Assembly (NCBI GenBank): GCA_934486755.1
Contig: CAKSQT010000015.1
Coordinates: 1-30,455 of the forward strand
Length of the DNA stretch: 30,455 bases
Source: an uncultured Eubacteriales bacterium
GTDB lineage: Bacteria > Bacillota > Clostridia > Oscillospirales > Acutalibacteraceae
Direction: 5' to 3'
Each line of letters starts with the position of its first letter. The stretch's first letter is position 1. Shown in pieces: positions 7,960 to 15,220 of this stretch. Position numbers and translations under genes: made by a program. Below the pieces are notes generated by a model. The model was not told the origin of the DNA. It did not search any database and saw only the letters and a list, made by a program, of their open reading frames with translations.

Positions 7960-8424
7960 ATGACATTAGGTACTGTTTTGGCGCTTGTAGGCGCGGCATT
8001 TGCAACAATTTTCGCAGGAATAGGCTCCGCAAAGGGCGTAGGAATGGCGTGCGAGGTAGGTATGGGAGTGCTTTCGGAGGACTCTTCAAAATTCGGTAAA
8101 ATGCTCGTTTTGGAGCTTCTGCCAGGCACACAGGGACTTTACGGATTTATAGTTTCCTTTATCGTTCTTACCAAAATCGGAGTATTCGGCGGATTACAGC
8201 AGCTTACCCTTTCAAACGGACTTATGATATTTGCAGCTTGCCTGCCGATAGCGTTCGGCGGTCTTATGTCCGCTATATCGCAGGGCAGAGCGGCAGTTGC
8301 TGGCATTTCGCTGTTCGCTAAGGACGACAGCGCTTTCCCGAAGGCGCTTGTATCTATAACGCTTGTTGAGATATACGCACTTTTGGCATTCCTTATCTCG
8401 TTCCTTACCGTTATTCTTCTTTAA
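7960..8424 (+). CDS. ntpK: V-type ATPase subunit K (rotor ring), Na+-type
   Basis: This 154-aa proteolipid has four membrane helices, that is, two fused c-type hairpins as in NtpK. The second helix carries L54, T57 and Q58 in ELLPGTQGLYGF, the third Q108 in AISQGRAAVAG, and the fourth the ion-binding E137 in LVEIYALL. These match L61, T64, Q65, Q110 and E139 of the E. hirae Na+ ring, with identical spacings inside each pair. The full set implies Na+ rather than H+ transport (strong inference). As in NtpK, the first hairpin has no carboxylate. An excellent AAAGGAGG precedes the ATG. Glycines line helix 1 (GAAFATIFAGIGSAKG). Confidence 0.97.
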   Translation: MTLGTVLALVGAAFATIFAGIGSAKGVGMACEVGMGVLSEDSSKFGKMLVLELLPGTQGLYGFIVSFIVLTKIGVFGGLQQLTLSNGLMIFAACLPIAFGGLMSAISQGRAAVAGISLFAKDDSAFPKALVSITLVEIYALLAFLISFLTVILL

Positions 8425-8444
8425 CTCCATAAAGGGTGAAGATT

Positions 8445-9023
8445 ATGACATCAAGTGAAAAAATACTTGCGGGCATATTAAAGGACGCGCAGGACAGCGC
8501 GGACGGAATTATCGCCGACGCCGAGAAAAAGGCGCAGGAAATACGCTCGGGCATACTTGACGGTGCCGACACGCGCTGTGACAAAATAATTGCGGAAGCA
8601 AAAAAGCAAGCCGAAGCCGCCGTAAGCAACGGCAATTCCGCCGCAACGCTTATAAAGCGCGACCTTATGCTTAAAGAAAAAAGCGCCCTAATAAACGAGG
8701 TTTTAAACGCCGCCGCCGAAAAAATAAACGGACTTGACGACGAAGAATACTTTGAGTTTCTTATCGGAATAGCAAAAAACAACCGTATGAACGGCAACGG
8801 CGAGGTTTTCCTTTGCGAAAAAGACCTGAACCGCAAAACCGATACGTTTAAAGCGGAGCTTGAAAAACTTGGTCTGACCGTTAATGGCAGCCCTGCCGAT
8901 ATAAACGGCGGTTTTATTCTCAAATACGGCGACATTCAGATGAATTGCGCAATATCCGCGCTTATACACGAAAAGCGCGAAATACTTACCGATAAGGTAA
9001 ACCGTATACTTTTTGCAAAATAA
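8445..9023 (+). CDS. ntpE: V-type ATPase subunit E
   Basis: This 192-aa peripheral-stalk subunit has an Ala/Lys/Glu-rich helical N-terminal half (to about residue 95) that pairs with subunit G/H, and a globular C-terminal half ending INGGFILKYGDIQMNCAISALI, the typical E-subunit signature around GGF. ATG 8445 is chosen because AAAGGGTGA (8431-8439) is correctly spaced before it; the in-frame GTG at 8436 lies inside that site. It follows subunit K by 20 nt and precedes subunit C by 15 nt. Confidence 0.94.
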   Translation: MTSSEKILAGILKDAQDSADGIIADAEKKAQEIRSGILDGADTRCDKIIAEAKKQAEAAVSNGNSAATLIKRDLMLKEKSALINEVLNAAAEKINGLDDEEYFEFLIGIAKNNRMNGNGEVFLCEKDLNRKTDTFKAELEKLGLTVNGSPADINGGFILKYGDIQMNCAISALIHEKREILTDKVNRILFAK

Positions 9024-9038
9024 AAGGTGGGTGAAAAA

Positions 9039-10019
9039 ATGGCAGTCAAATCCTGCGGATTTGCAGTAGGCAATTTGAGAGCAAGGGAAAACACGCTTTT
9101 AAAGCAGTCGGATCTTATTCGATTTGCTTCGGCAAAGGACGTTTCCGAGCTTGGCACTATGCTGCGCGACAAGGGTATAGGCGACCAAGCGTCAAACACG
9201 TCAGTTCCCGAAATGCTCCGTTACGAAAACGAAAAGCTGTTTAAATACCTTATGGACATAGCCCCCGACGTTTCGCTTTTTGAGCCTTTTTTATATGAAA
9301 ACGATTTTCACAATATGAAAGCGGTCTTAAAGGCGGTAATTAAAAATACGGGATATGAAAAAATGATACTTTCCCCCTCTCTCATACCCCCTGAACTGTT
9401 TGAAAAGGCTTTTTCGGAAAAGCGATTTGATATTCTTCCCGACTATGTAAGAAGCACCGCCGAACAGGCGTATTCGGTCATTACGCAAAGCGGCGACCCC
9501 CAGCTTTGCGACGGAATTATAGACGCAGGCTGTATGGCGGCTCAGACCGAGCGCGCGAAAACTGCCGACAACCGCATTATATCCGAGATAATCGCGGTGA
9601 GCGTATTCTATAAAAACATAAAAACAGCTCTGCGCGCCGCAAGAGCGCGCAAAAGTGCCGATTTTTTGGACAAAACCGTTACCGAAACGGCTTATCTTAA
9701 AAAAGAGCGCATAGTAAAAGCCGCGTTGCAGGGTGAGGACGACGTTCTTGAACTGCTCTCGACCGTCACTAAGGCGGGCGGCACCGCGGCGGCAGAATAT
9801 TACCGCCGCAGTCCGAGCGAGTTTGAAAAGTATGTTGACGACCGAATTACCGCCGCCGCAAAAAATTGCAAAACGGTCACCCTCGGCGTAGAACCGCTTA
9901 TAGGCTATATGCTTGCGAAAAAATCCGAAATAAAGGATATACGGATAATATACAGCGGCATCAAAACAGGTGCCGACAGCGAAATAACAACCGAAAGGCT
10001 GCGTGAGCTTTATGGTTAA
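9039..10019 (+). CDS. ntpC: V-type ATPase subunit C (rotor adaptor)
   Basis: This 326-aa protein is the d/C-type adaptor that seats the central stalk on the K ring. The opening GFAVGNLRARENTLL is typical of the family, as are the helical bundle and the C-terminal ARKS/IGYMLAKKSEIKDIRIIYSG region. ATG 9039 is used because AAAGGTGGGTG lies just upstream; the GTG at 9027 is inside that site. The last 8 nt overlap the start of subunit F, so translation is probably coupled. Confidence 0.93.
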   Translation: MAVKSCGFAVGNLRARENTLLKQSDLIRFASAKDVSELGTMLRDKGIGDQASNTSVPEMLRYENEKLFKYLMDIAPDVSLFEPFLYENDFHNMKAVLKAVIKNTGYEKMILSPSLIPPELFEKAFSEKRFDILPDYVRSTAEQAYSVITQSGDPQLCDGIIDAGCMAAQTERAKTADNRIISEIIAVSVFYKNIKTALRAARARKSADFLDKTVTETAYLKKERIVKAALQGEDDVLELLSTVTKAGGTAAAEYYRRSPSEFEKYVDDRITAAAKNCKTVTLGVEPLIGYMLAKKSEIKDIRIIYSGIKTGADSEITTERLRELYG

Positions 10020-10329
10020 AATTGCAGTTATGGGCGACGCCGAAAGCATTAAAGGCTTCGCCGCCGTCGGTCTTGAAACCTTTACCTGTGAGGACGACGA
10101 AAAAGCCGCCGAAACCTTAAAAAGCATTGAAAACGCGGGTTACGGCATAATCTATATAACCGAACGCTTGGCAACGGTGCTTAAAAAAGAAATCCAAAAG
10201 CTCGACAAACGGCTTACGCCGTCGGTGGTGGCAATACCAGGCGTTTTAGGCAACACGGGAATAGGCACCGAACTGCTTAAAGAAGCGGTGGAAAAAGCAG
10301 TCGGCTCGGATATTATTTTCAATAAATAA
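10012..10329 (+). CDS. ntpG: V-type ATPase subunit F (NtpG-like)
   Basis: This 105-aa Rossmann-like protein binds the central stalk subunit D. Typical features are KIAVMGDAESIKGFAAVG at the start, IIYITERLA in the middle and the conserved proline-rich VVAIPGVLG. ATG 10012 overlaps the end of subunit C by 8 nt. The residues before it in the longer frame (MSF) have no support. It is followed by a good AAGGAG for subunit A. Confidence 0.94.
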   Translation: MVKIAVMGDAESIKGFAAVGLETFTCEDDEKAAETLKSIENAGYGIIYITERLATVLKKEIQKLDKRLTPSVVAIPGVLGNTGIGTELLKEAVEKAVGSDIIFNK

Positions 10330-10344
10330 TAAGGAGATATATGT

Positions 10345-12114
10345 ATGACCAAAGGAACGATAACCAAGGTCGCAGGACCTCTTGTAATCGCCGAGGGTAT
10401 GCGCGACGCGAATATGTTCGACGTTGTAAGGGTGAGCGACAAGCACCTTATCGGCGAAATAATAGAAATGCACGGCGATAAAGCGTCAATTCAGGTTTAT
10501 GAGGAAACAGCGGGATTGGGTCCTGGCGAACAGGTGGTATCAACAGGCAAGCCGTTGAGCGTTGAATTAGGTCCTGGATTGATAGGCTCTATCTTTGACG
10601 GAATTCAGCGTCCGCTTGCGGAAATTATGAAGGTAAGCGGAACCAATCTTCAAAGAGGCGTTGAGGTTCCGTCCCTTTCAAGAGAGAAAAAGTGGCATTT
10701 CACCCCCGATTTAAAGGTCGGCGACGAGGTGGTTTCGGGCGACTGCGTAGGCACCGTGCAGGAAACCGCAATAGTTAAACATAAAATAATGGTGCCCGAT
10801 AGAATAAGCGGCAAAATAGCCGAAATTTCCGAGGGCGATTTTACCGTAGAGGATACCGTATATAAAATAGAAACATCAAACGGCATAAAGGAATTTACGC
10901 TTGTTCAGTCCTGGCCTGTCCGCGTTGGCAGACCGTATAAACGCAAATTATCCCCCGATATTCCGCTCGTTACGGGGCAGCGTGTTATAGACACCCTTTT
11001 CCCGATAGCAAAAGGCGGCGTTGCGGCGGTTCCCGGTCCTTTCGGCTCGGGCAAGACCGTGGTTCAGCACCAGCTTGCAAAATGGGCGGCGGCGGATATA
11101 ATCGTTTACATCGGCTGCGGCGAACGCGGCAACGAAATGACCGACGTTCTTAACGAATTTCCAGAGCTGCGCGATCCGCGCACGGGCAATTCGCTTATGG
11201 AGCGCACCGTGCTTATCGCGAACACATCCGATATGCCTGTTGCGGCGCGCGAAGCCTCTATCTACACGGGCATAACAATAGCAGAATATTTCCGCGATAT
11301 GGGTTATACCGTGGCATTAATGGCTGACTCCACCTCACGCTGGGCAGAGGCGCTGCGTGAAATGTCGGGCAGACTTGAAGAAATGCCAGGCGAGGAGGGC
11401 TATCCCGCATACCTCGGTTCAAGACTTGCACAGTTCTACGAGCGCGCGGGGCGCGTTATAGTAAACGGCTCTTCTGAAACCGAGGGCGCGCTTTCGGTAA
11501 TCGGCGCGGTATCGCCCCCCGGCGGCGATATTTCCGAGCCTGTTTCCCAGGCAACATTGCGTATAGTAAAGGTTTTCTGGGGACTTGATTCCTCGCTTGC
11601 ATACAAGCGCCACTTCCCCGCAATAAATTGGCTTACGAGCTATTCGCTCTATGCCGATTCGCTGTCTGACTGGTTCAACGAAAACGTTGCAAAGGATTGG
11701 TATGCGCTCCGCGGCAGACTTATGACGGTACTGCAAGAGGAAGCCGAGCTTGAAGAAATAGTAAAGCTCGTCGGAATGGACGCGCTTTCCGCCCCCGACA
11801 GGCTCAAACTCGAAGCAGCGCGCTCTATACGCGAGGACTATTTGCACCAGAACGCGTTCCACGACACCGACACATATACCTCGCTTAAAAAGCAGTATTT
11901 GTTAATGAAACTGATACTTGCGTTCTACGACAGGTCAAACGCCGCTATAAACGACGGCGCCTCGATTGAAAAAATAGTTGCTATGCCCGTCCGCGAGAAG
12001 ATAGGCAGATTTAAGTATGTGAAAGAAGACGAAATACAAAAATCGTTCGATGACATTTCGGCGGAGCTTGACAGCGATATTGACCGCGCCGTAAAGACTT
12101 CGGACGAGGATTAA
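10345..12114 (+). CDS. ntpA: V-type ATPase catalytic subunit A
   Basis: This 589-aa protein hydrolyses or makes ATP in the A3B3 head. The Walker A motif GPFGSGKT spans residues 231-238 with K237, and the catalytic glutamate lies in GCGERGNEM. LMADSTSRWAEALREMSGRLEEMPGEEGYPAYL is the conserved Walker B and adjacent region, quoted here as its start LMADSTSRWAEAL. The roughly 90-residue non-homologous insert that marks A subunits (against F-ATPase beta) is present between about residues 115 and 190. AAGGAG lies 9 nt before the ATG. Length equals that of family members, with no inteins or breaks. Confidence 0.98.
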   Translation: MTKGTITKVAGPLVIAEGMRDANMFDVVRVSDKHLIGEIIEMHGDKASIQVYEETAGLGPGEQVVSTGKPLSVELGPGLIGSIFDGIQRPLAEIMKVSGTNLQRGVEVPSLSREKKWHFTPDLKVGDEVVSGDCVGTVQETAIVKHKIMVPDRISGKIAEISEGDFTVEDTVYKIETSNGIKEFTLVQSWPVRVGRPYKRKLSPDIPLVTGQRVIDTLFPIAKGGVAAVPGPFGSGKTVVQHQLAKWAAADIIVYIGCGERGNEMTDVLNEFPELRDPRTGNSLMERTVLIANTSDMPVAAREASIYTGITIAEYFRDMGYTVALMADSTSRWAEALREMSGRLEEMPGEEGYPAYLGSRLAQFYERAGRVIVNGSSETEGALSVIGAVSPPGGDISEPVSQATLRIVKVFWGLDSSLAYKRHFPAINWLTSYSLYADSLSDWFNENVAKDWYALRGRLMTVLQEEAELEEIVKLVGMDALSAPDRLKLEAARSIREDYLHQNAFHDTDTYTSLKKQYLLMKLILAFYDRSNAAINDGASIEKIVAMPVREKIGRFKYVKEDEIQKSFDDISAELDSDIDRAVKTSDED

Positions 12115-12128
12115 GGAGGGAGTTTCAA

Positions 12129-13502
12129 ATGCCTAAGGAATACAAGACCATAAGAGAGGTCGCAGGACCGCTTATGATGGTGAGCGATGTTGAAAATGTA
12201 AAGTATGACGAGCTTGGCGAAATAGAGCTTCCGAACGGCGAAACAAGGCGTTGCAAGGTGCTTGAAATAAACGGCACAAACGCCCTTGTTCAGCTTTTTG
12301 AGAACTCCGCGGGTATCAACCTTGCCGATTCAAAGGTTCGCTTTTTAGGGCGCGGAATGGAGCTTCCCGTATCGCCCGATATGCTTTCGCGCGTGTTTGA
12401 CGGACTCGGCCACCCGATAGACGGCGGACCCGAAATAATTCCCGAAAAGCGTATGGACATCAACGGCAGACCTATGAACCCCGCGGCGAGAAACTACCCT
12501 CAGGAGTTTATTCAGACAGGCGTTTCCGCCATTGACGGACTTAACACCCTAGTAAGAGGGCAGAAACTGCCGATATTCTCGGCTTCGGGTCTTCCCCACG
12601 CCAACCTTGCCGCGCAGATAGCAAGACAGGCGGCGGTAAGGGGCGACAACGAGCAGTTCGCGGTTGTTTTTGCCGCAATGGGTATTACCTTTGAGGAGTC
12701 GAACTTCTTTATTGACTCGTTCAGGGAAACGGGCGCAATAGACCGAACCGTTATGTTTGTAAACCTTGCGAACGACCCCGCGATAGAGCGTATAGCGACC
12801 CCGAAAATGGCGCTTACCGCGGCTGAGTACCTTGCTTTCGACCTCGGTATGCAGGTGCTTGTTATTATGACCGATATAACCAACTATGCCGACGCTCTGC
12901 GTGAGGTATCCGCCGCGCGCAAGGAGGTTCCAGGCAGACGCGGTTACCCAGGCTATATGTATACCGACTTGGCAACACTTTACGAGCGCGCCGGAAGACT
13001 GCAAGGTAAGGACGGCTCTATAACCCTGATACCTATTCTGACAATGCCTGAGGACGACAAGACCCACCCGATTCCCGACCTCACGGGCTACATCACCGAA
13101 GGTCAGATAATACTGAGCCGCGAGCTTTACAGAAAGGGCGTTACTCCGCCTATCGACGTTTTGCCGTCGCTCTCCCGACTTAAAGACAAGGGTATTGGCA
13201 AGGGCAGAACCCGTGAAGACCACGCGGCTACAATGAACCAGCTTTTCGCCGCTTATGCGAGAGGTAAGGACGCAAAGGAGCTTATGGTCATACTCGGCGA
13301 GGCGGCTCTTACGGATATTGACAAGAAATACGCCGAATTTGCCGACAGGTTTGAAAAGGAGTATGTTTCACAGGGCTACAAGACCAACAGAACGATTGAA
13401 GAAACGCTCGACATAGGCTGGAAATTGCTTTCAATACTGCCGCGCAGTGAGCTTAAACGTATAGACGACGAACTGCTTGACCGTTATTACGGCAAGGTTT
13501 AA
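12129..13502 (+). CDS. ntpB: V-type ATPase subunit B
   Basis: This 457-aa non-catalytic head subunit pairs with A. It lacks a P-loop and has SASGLPHANLAAQIARQA in its place, diagnostic for B subunits. PSLSRLKDKGIGKGRTREDH carries the arginine that completes the catalytic site of the neighbouring A subunit. A very strong AAGGAGGG lies 7-8 nt before the ATG. Codon use and motif conservation are ordinary. Confidence 0.98.
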   Translation: MPKEYKTIREVAGPLMMVSDVENVKYDELGEIELPNGETRRCKVLEINGTNALVQLFENSAGINLADSKVRFLGRGMELPVSPDMLSRVFDGLGHPIDGGPEIIPEKRMDINGRPMNPAARNYPQEFIQTGVSAIDGLNTLVRGQKLPIFSASGLPHANLAAQIARQAAVRGDNEQFAVVFAAMGITFEESNFFIDSFRETGAIDRTVMFVNLANDPAIERIATPKMALTAAEYLAFDLGMQVLVIMTDITNYADALREVSAARKEVPGRRGYPGYMYTDLATLYERAGRLQGKDGSITLIPILTMPEDDKTHPIPDLTGYITEGQIILSRELYRKGVTPPIDVLPSLSRLKDKGIGKGRTREDHAATMNQLFAAYARGKDAKELMVILGEAALTDIDKKYAEFADRFEKEYVSQGYKTNRTIEETLDIGWKLLSILPRSELKRIDDELLDRYYGKV

Positions 13503-13514
13503 GGCGGTGTTTTT

Positions 13515-14189
13515 ATGGCAGTGCTTAATGTTAATCCGACCCGAATGGAGCTGTCGCGGCTCAAAAAACAGCTAAACACGGCAACGAGGGGTCACAAGCT
13601 GCTCAAAGACAAGCGCGATGAGCTTATGAGACAGTTTCTCGATATGATAAGGGAAACAAAGGAACTGCGCGAACGCTTTGAGGAACAGCTTAAAAGCGTT
13701 AATGCAAGTTTTACGCTGGCTTCAAGCGTTATGTCCGACGAGGAGCTTGACACCGCTTTATTTATGCCGAAGCAGGAGGTCTACCTCGAAACAGGCACTA
13801 AAAACGTTATGAGCGTTGACATACCGAAGTATGATATTAAAACGCGCACAAGCGAAAAAACCGATATTTTCTCATACGGCTTTGCTTCAACGAGCTTTGA
13901 GCTTGACAATGCGGTAAGCGGCCTGTCGGAGCTTTTACCGACTATGTTGGAGCTTGCCGAAAAGGAAAAATCGGTTAAGCTGATGGCTGATGAAATTGAA
14001 AAGACCCGCAGGCGCGTAAACGCGCTTGAACACGTGCTTATTCCGCGCTACACCGAGACGATACATTTCATTTCAATGAAGCTCGAAGAAAGCGAACGTT
14101 CAAGCCGCGCAAGGCTTATGAAGGTCAAGGATATGATGATAACCAAGCAGATAGAATATCTAACTTCACACCCCGACGCGGTAAGCTAG
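13515..14189 (+). CDS. ntpD: V-type ATPase central-stalk subunit D
   Basis: This 224-aa protein is the rotating shaft. The N-terminal NVNPTRMELSRLKKQLNTATRGHKLLKDKRDELM (start NVNPTRMELSRLKKQL) and the C-terminal helix with RVNALEHVLIPRYTETIHFI are classic D-subunit signatures forming a left-handed coiled coil. AAGGCGGTG precedes the ATG. It closes the operon: unlike E. hirae, no ntpH or ntpJ follows, and a repeat element begins two bases after the stop codon. Confidence 0.97.
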   Translation: MAVLNVNPTRMELSRLKKQLNTATRGHKLLKDKRDELMRQFLDMIRETKELRERFEEQLKSVNASFTLASSVMSDEELDTALFMPKQEVYLETGTKNVMSVDIPKYDIKTRTSEKTDIFSYGFASTSFELDNAVSGLSELLPTMLELAEKEKSVKLMADEIEKTRRRVNALEHVLIPRYTETIHFISMKLEESERSSRARLMKVKDMMITKQIEYLTSHPDAVS

Positions 14190-14190
14190 A

Positions 14191-14397
14191 CTTAAAGTTT
14201 AGATATTAGATACTAAATGTCGGTGTGCTTCGCACCTATAATAATTCGCAATTCGTAATGCGCAATTCGTAATTAAATTATCCGTTTAACGGAATAAAAA
14301 ATTAGAGTTTAGCAATAATAAAATTGAAAAATTTACAGGCTCCCTCTGACGAGGGAGGCAGGTATATCAATCTTATTTTACCTTGCTAAACTCTAAT
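14191..14397. repeat. Intergenic repeat element, copy A
   Basis: This stretch begins right after the V-ATPase stop with TTAGA-type units, then GTGCTTCGCAC, AATTCGTAAT units, a CCGTTTAACGG palindrome and a TIR-bounded core. The order is the same as at 26723-27042, with very similar sequence outside the core. A T-run after the right arm could end V-ATPase transcription. No gene is visible inside. Confidence 0.8.
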
Positions 14398-14399
14398 TT
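14299..14399. repeat. TIR-bounded core, copy A (101 bp, inverted relative to copy B)
   Basis: AAATTAGAGTTTAGCAA (14299-14315) is repeated exactly in inverse orientation at 14383-14399. Inside is the palindrome CTCCCTCTGACGAGGGAG (14340-14357). The inner sequence matches the reverse complement of the core at 26833-27042, although both flanks align in the direct orientation. The middle of copy B is missing here. The right arm overlaps the stop codon of the 103-aa gene. Confidence 0.85.
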
Positions 14400-14709
14400 A
14401 TTTTTTTCTGTTAAGTTCCTTAGTTCTTCTTTCTATTTCTCTTGATAAATTTATTCCTGCTATAAAGCCCATTTGAAAATATGTTTCTCTTATAACTGTT
14501 TCGCGGTCTGCTATTACAGCAAAAACTTCGTCACGCTCTCTCATGCTTTCAAAATGCCCCTCCAAAAAGTCGTCGGTTTGCTTTTCCGCTTTTTTTACAG
14601 CCGTTTCAAAATCTAAATCTTCTCTTTCTGTAACCAACTCACCGCCGCCGATAAGAAAATTACTTAACTCAGACAACTTACATCTTTTCATCATATCCGA
14701 AAATTCCAT
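14398..14709 (-). CDS. Unknown 103-aa helical protein, copy A
   Basis: I do not recognise this family. The protein is charged, probably all helical and soluble, with segments MEFSDMMKRCKLSELSNFL, an acidic middle, a Phe/Glu-rich helix FLEGHFESMRERDEVFAVI, and a C-terminal part with YFQMGFIAGINLSREIE. A near-identical gene (about 96% at DNA level, 7 residue changes by eye) lies at 27046-27357. AAGGTGAGG lies 7 nt before the ATG. It is divergent from an XRE regulator, and an operator-like palindrome sits at its probable start site, so it is likely repressed by that regulator. The pairing resembles regulator/effector modules of mobile elements. Function is unknown. Confidence 0.8.
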   Translation of the reverse strand: MEFSDMMKRCKLSELSNFLIGGGELVTEREDLDFETAVKKAEKQTDDFLEGHFESMRERDEVFAVIADRETVIRETYFQMGFIAGINLSREIERRTKELNRKK

Positions 14710-14759
14710 ATTTTTACCTCACCTTGATTTATGTTGTTTTTGTATACGATATTACACAA

Positions 14760-14778
14760 ATGTACTGTTTAAGTACAT
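14760..14778. promoter_or_regulatory. Operator-like palindrome 1
   Basis: ATGTACT-GTTTA-AGTACAT is a perfect 7-5-7 palindrome. It lies just downstream of a minus-strand extended -10 box (TGATACAAT, hexamer at 14788-14783), so it should cover the transcription start of the 103-aa gene. It shares its layout with two sites nearer the XRE gene. Confidence 0.7.
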
Positions 14779-14782
14779 TAAA

Positions 14783-14811
14783 ATTGTATCATATAGATTT
14801 GTATAAAGCAA
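14783..14811 (-). promoter_or_regulatory. Candidate promoter of the 103-aa gene (copy A)
   Basis: On the minus strand an extended -10, TGATACAAT, ends at 14783. A weak TTGCTT -35 lies 17 bp upstream (14811-14806). A start near 14776 would fall inside operator-like palindrome 1. Confidence 0.5.
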
Positions 14812-14818
14812 CATCAAT

Positions 14819-14837
14819 ATGTACCAAAATGGAACAT
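14819..14837. promoter_or_regulatory. Operator-like palindrome 2
   Basis: ATGTACC-AAAAT-GGAACAT has the same 7-5-7 architecture with one imperfect pair. It covers the -35 region of the XRE promoter. Its centre is 59 bp from palindrome 1 and 32 bp (about three helical turns) from palindrome 3. Confidence 0.65.
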
Positions 14838-14850
14838 TTATTTTTGTGCG

Positions 14851-14869
14851 ATGTGCTATAATGGAACAT
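14851..14869. promoter_or_regulatory. Operator-like palindrome 3 overlapping the XRE -10 box
   Basis: ATGTGCT-ATAAT-GGAACAT repeats the half-site GGAACAT of palindrome 2 and has a degenerate left half. It coincides with the extended -10 box TGCTATAAT (TATAAT at 14857-14862), so a bound repressor would exclude RNA polymerase. Confidence 0.65.
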
Positions 14870-14883
14870 AAGGCGGTGGTTTT

Positions 14884-15084
14884 ATGTACGGTGAGCGTTT
14901 AAGACAAGCAAGAAAGCAAAAGCACTTATCACAGGTGAGTGTTGGTATAAAACTTAATACTACGCACGCTACTATTTCAAGATATGAGAACGGTAAACTT
15001 GAACCCAATCTAGATACATTAAAAGCTCTATGCAAACTCTACAACGTTTCAGCAGACTTTATACTCGGCTTGAATGACGAATAG
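14884..15084 (+). CDS. XRE (Cro/C1-type) helix-turn-helix regulator
   Basis: This 66-aa single-domain DNA-binding protein belongs to the HTH_3 family. It opens with GERLRQARKQKHLSQ, has the recognition region TTHATISRYENGKLEPNLDTL, and ends with the family-typical LYNVSADFILGLNDE. It is the minimal size for a phage- or plasmid-type repressor, with no oligomerisation or ligand domain. AAGGCGGTGG precedes the ATG, and an extended -10 (TGCTATAAT) lies 20-30 nt upstream. Two 19-bp palindromes overlap its promoter and a third lies at the divergent 103-aa gene, pointing to autoregulation plus control of that gene. The second copy of the 103-aa gene has no such partner. Confidence 0.93.
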   Translation: MYGERLRQARKQKHLSQVSVGIKLNTTHATISRYENGKLEPNLDTLKALCKLYNVSADFILGLNDE

Positions 15085-15086
15085 CA

Positions 15087-15150
15087 AAAAAACTGTTAAT
15101 TTAACCCACTACCTACCGTTCGCCACGCACAGAAAAGCAAGCAGTTTTTT
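15087..15150 (+). terminator. Weak terminator-like inverted repeat after the XRE gene
   Basis: AAAAAACTG (15087-15095) is complementary to CAGTTTTTT near 15142-15150, with a long loop of about 46 nt. The T6 run makes a terminator for the XRE transcript possible, but the loop is long. Confidence 0.35.
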
Positions 15151-15161
15151 ATCAAGAAAAT

Positions 15162-15190
15162 GGCTCCCCTCTTTTTGATAGAGGGGAGCC
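15162..15190. terminator. Strong hairpin between convergent genes
   Basis: GGCTCCCCTCT (15162-15172) pairs perfectly with AGAGGGGAGCC (15180-15190) around a 7-nt loop. The minus-strand side is followed by ATTTTC, the plus side by TTCTAAC. It lies between the XRE gene and the end of the murD operon, so it probably terminates the latter. TTAGA-type repeat units follow at 15191-15226 in inverse orientation to those at 14198. Confidence 0.7.
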
Positions 15191-15220
15191 TTCTAACATC
15201 TAATGTCTAATATCCAACGT

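Noticed and set aside
8445..9023. Subunit E considered as an F-type ATPase b or delta subunit
   Set aside because: The C-terminal GGF-type signature and the operon order fit V-ATPase subunit E only.
14221..14290. AATTCGTAAT and GTGCTTCGCAC units considered as a CRISPR-like array
   Set aside because: The units are short, directly adjoining and irregular, with no unique spacers and no cas genes.
14398..14709. 103-aa gene considered as a transposase or IS-encoded protein
   Set aside because: It is too short, with no DDE, HUH or serine-recombinase motif; the adjacent TIRs enclose only non-coding sequence, not the gene.
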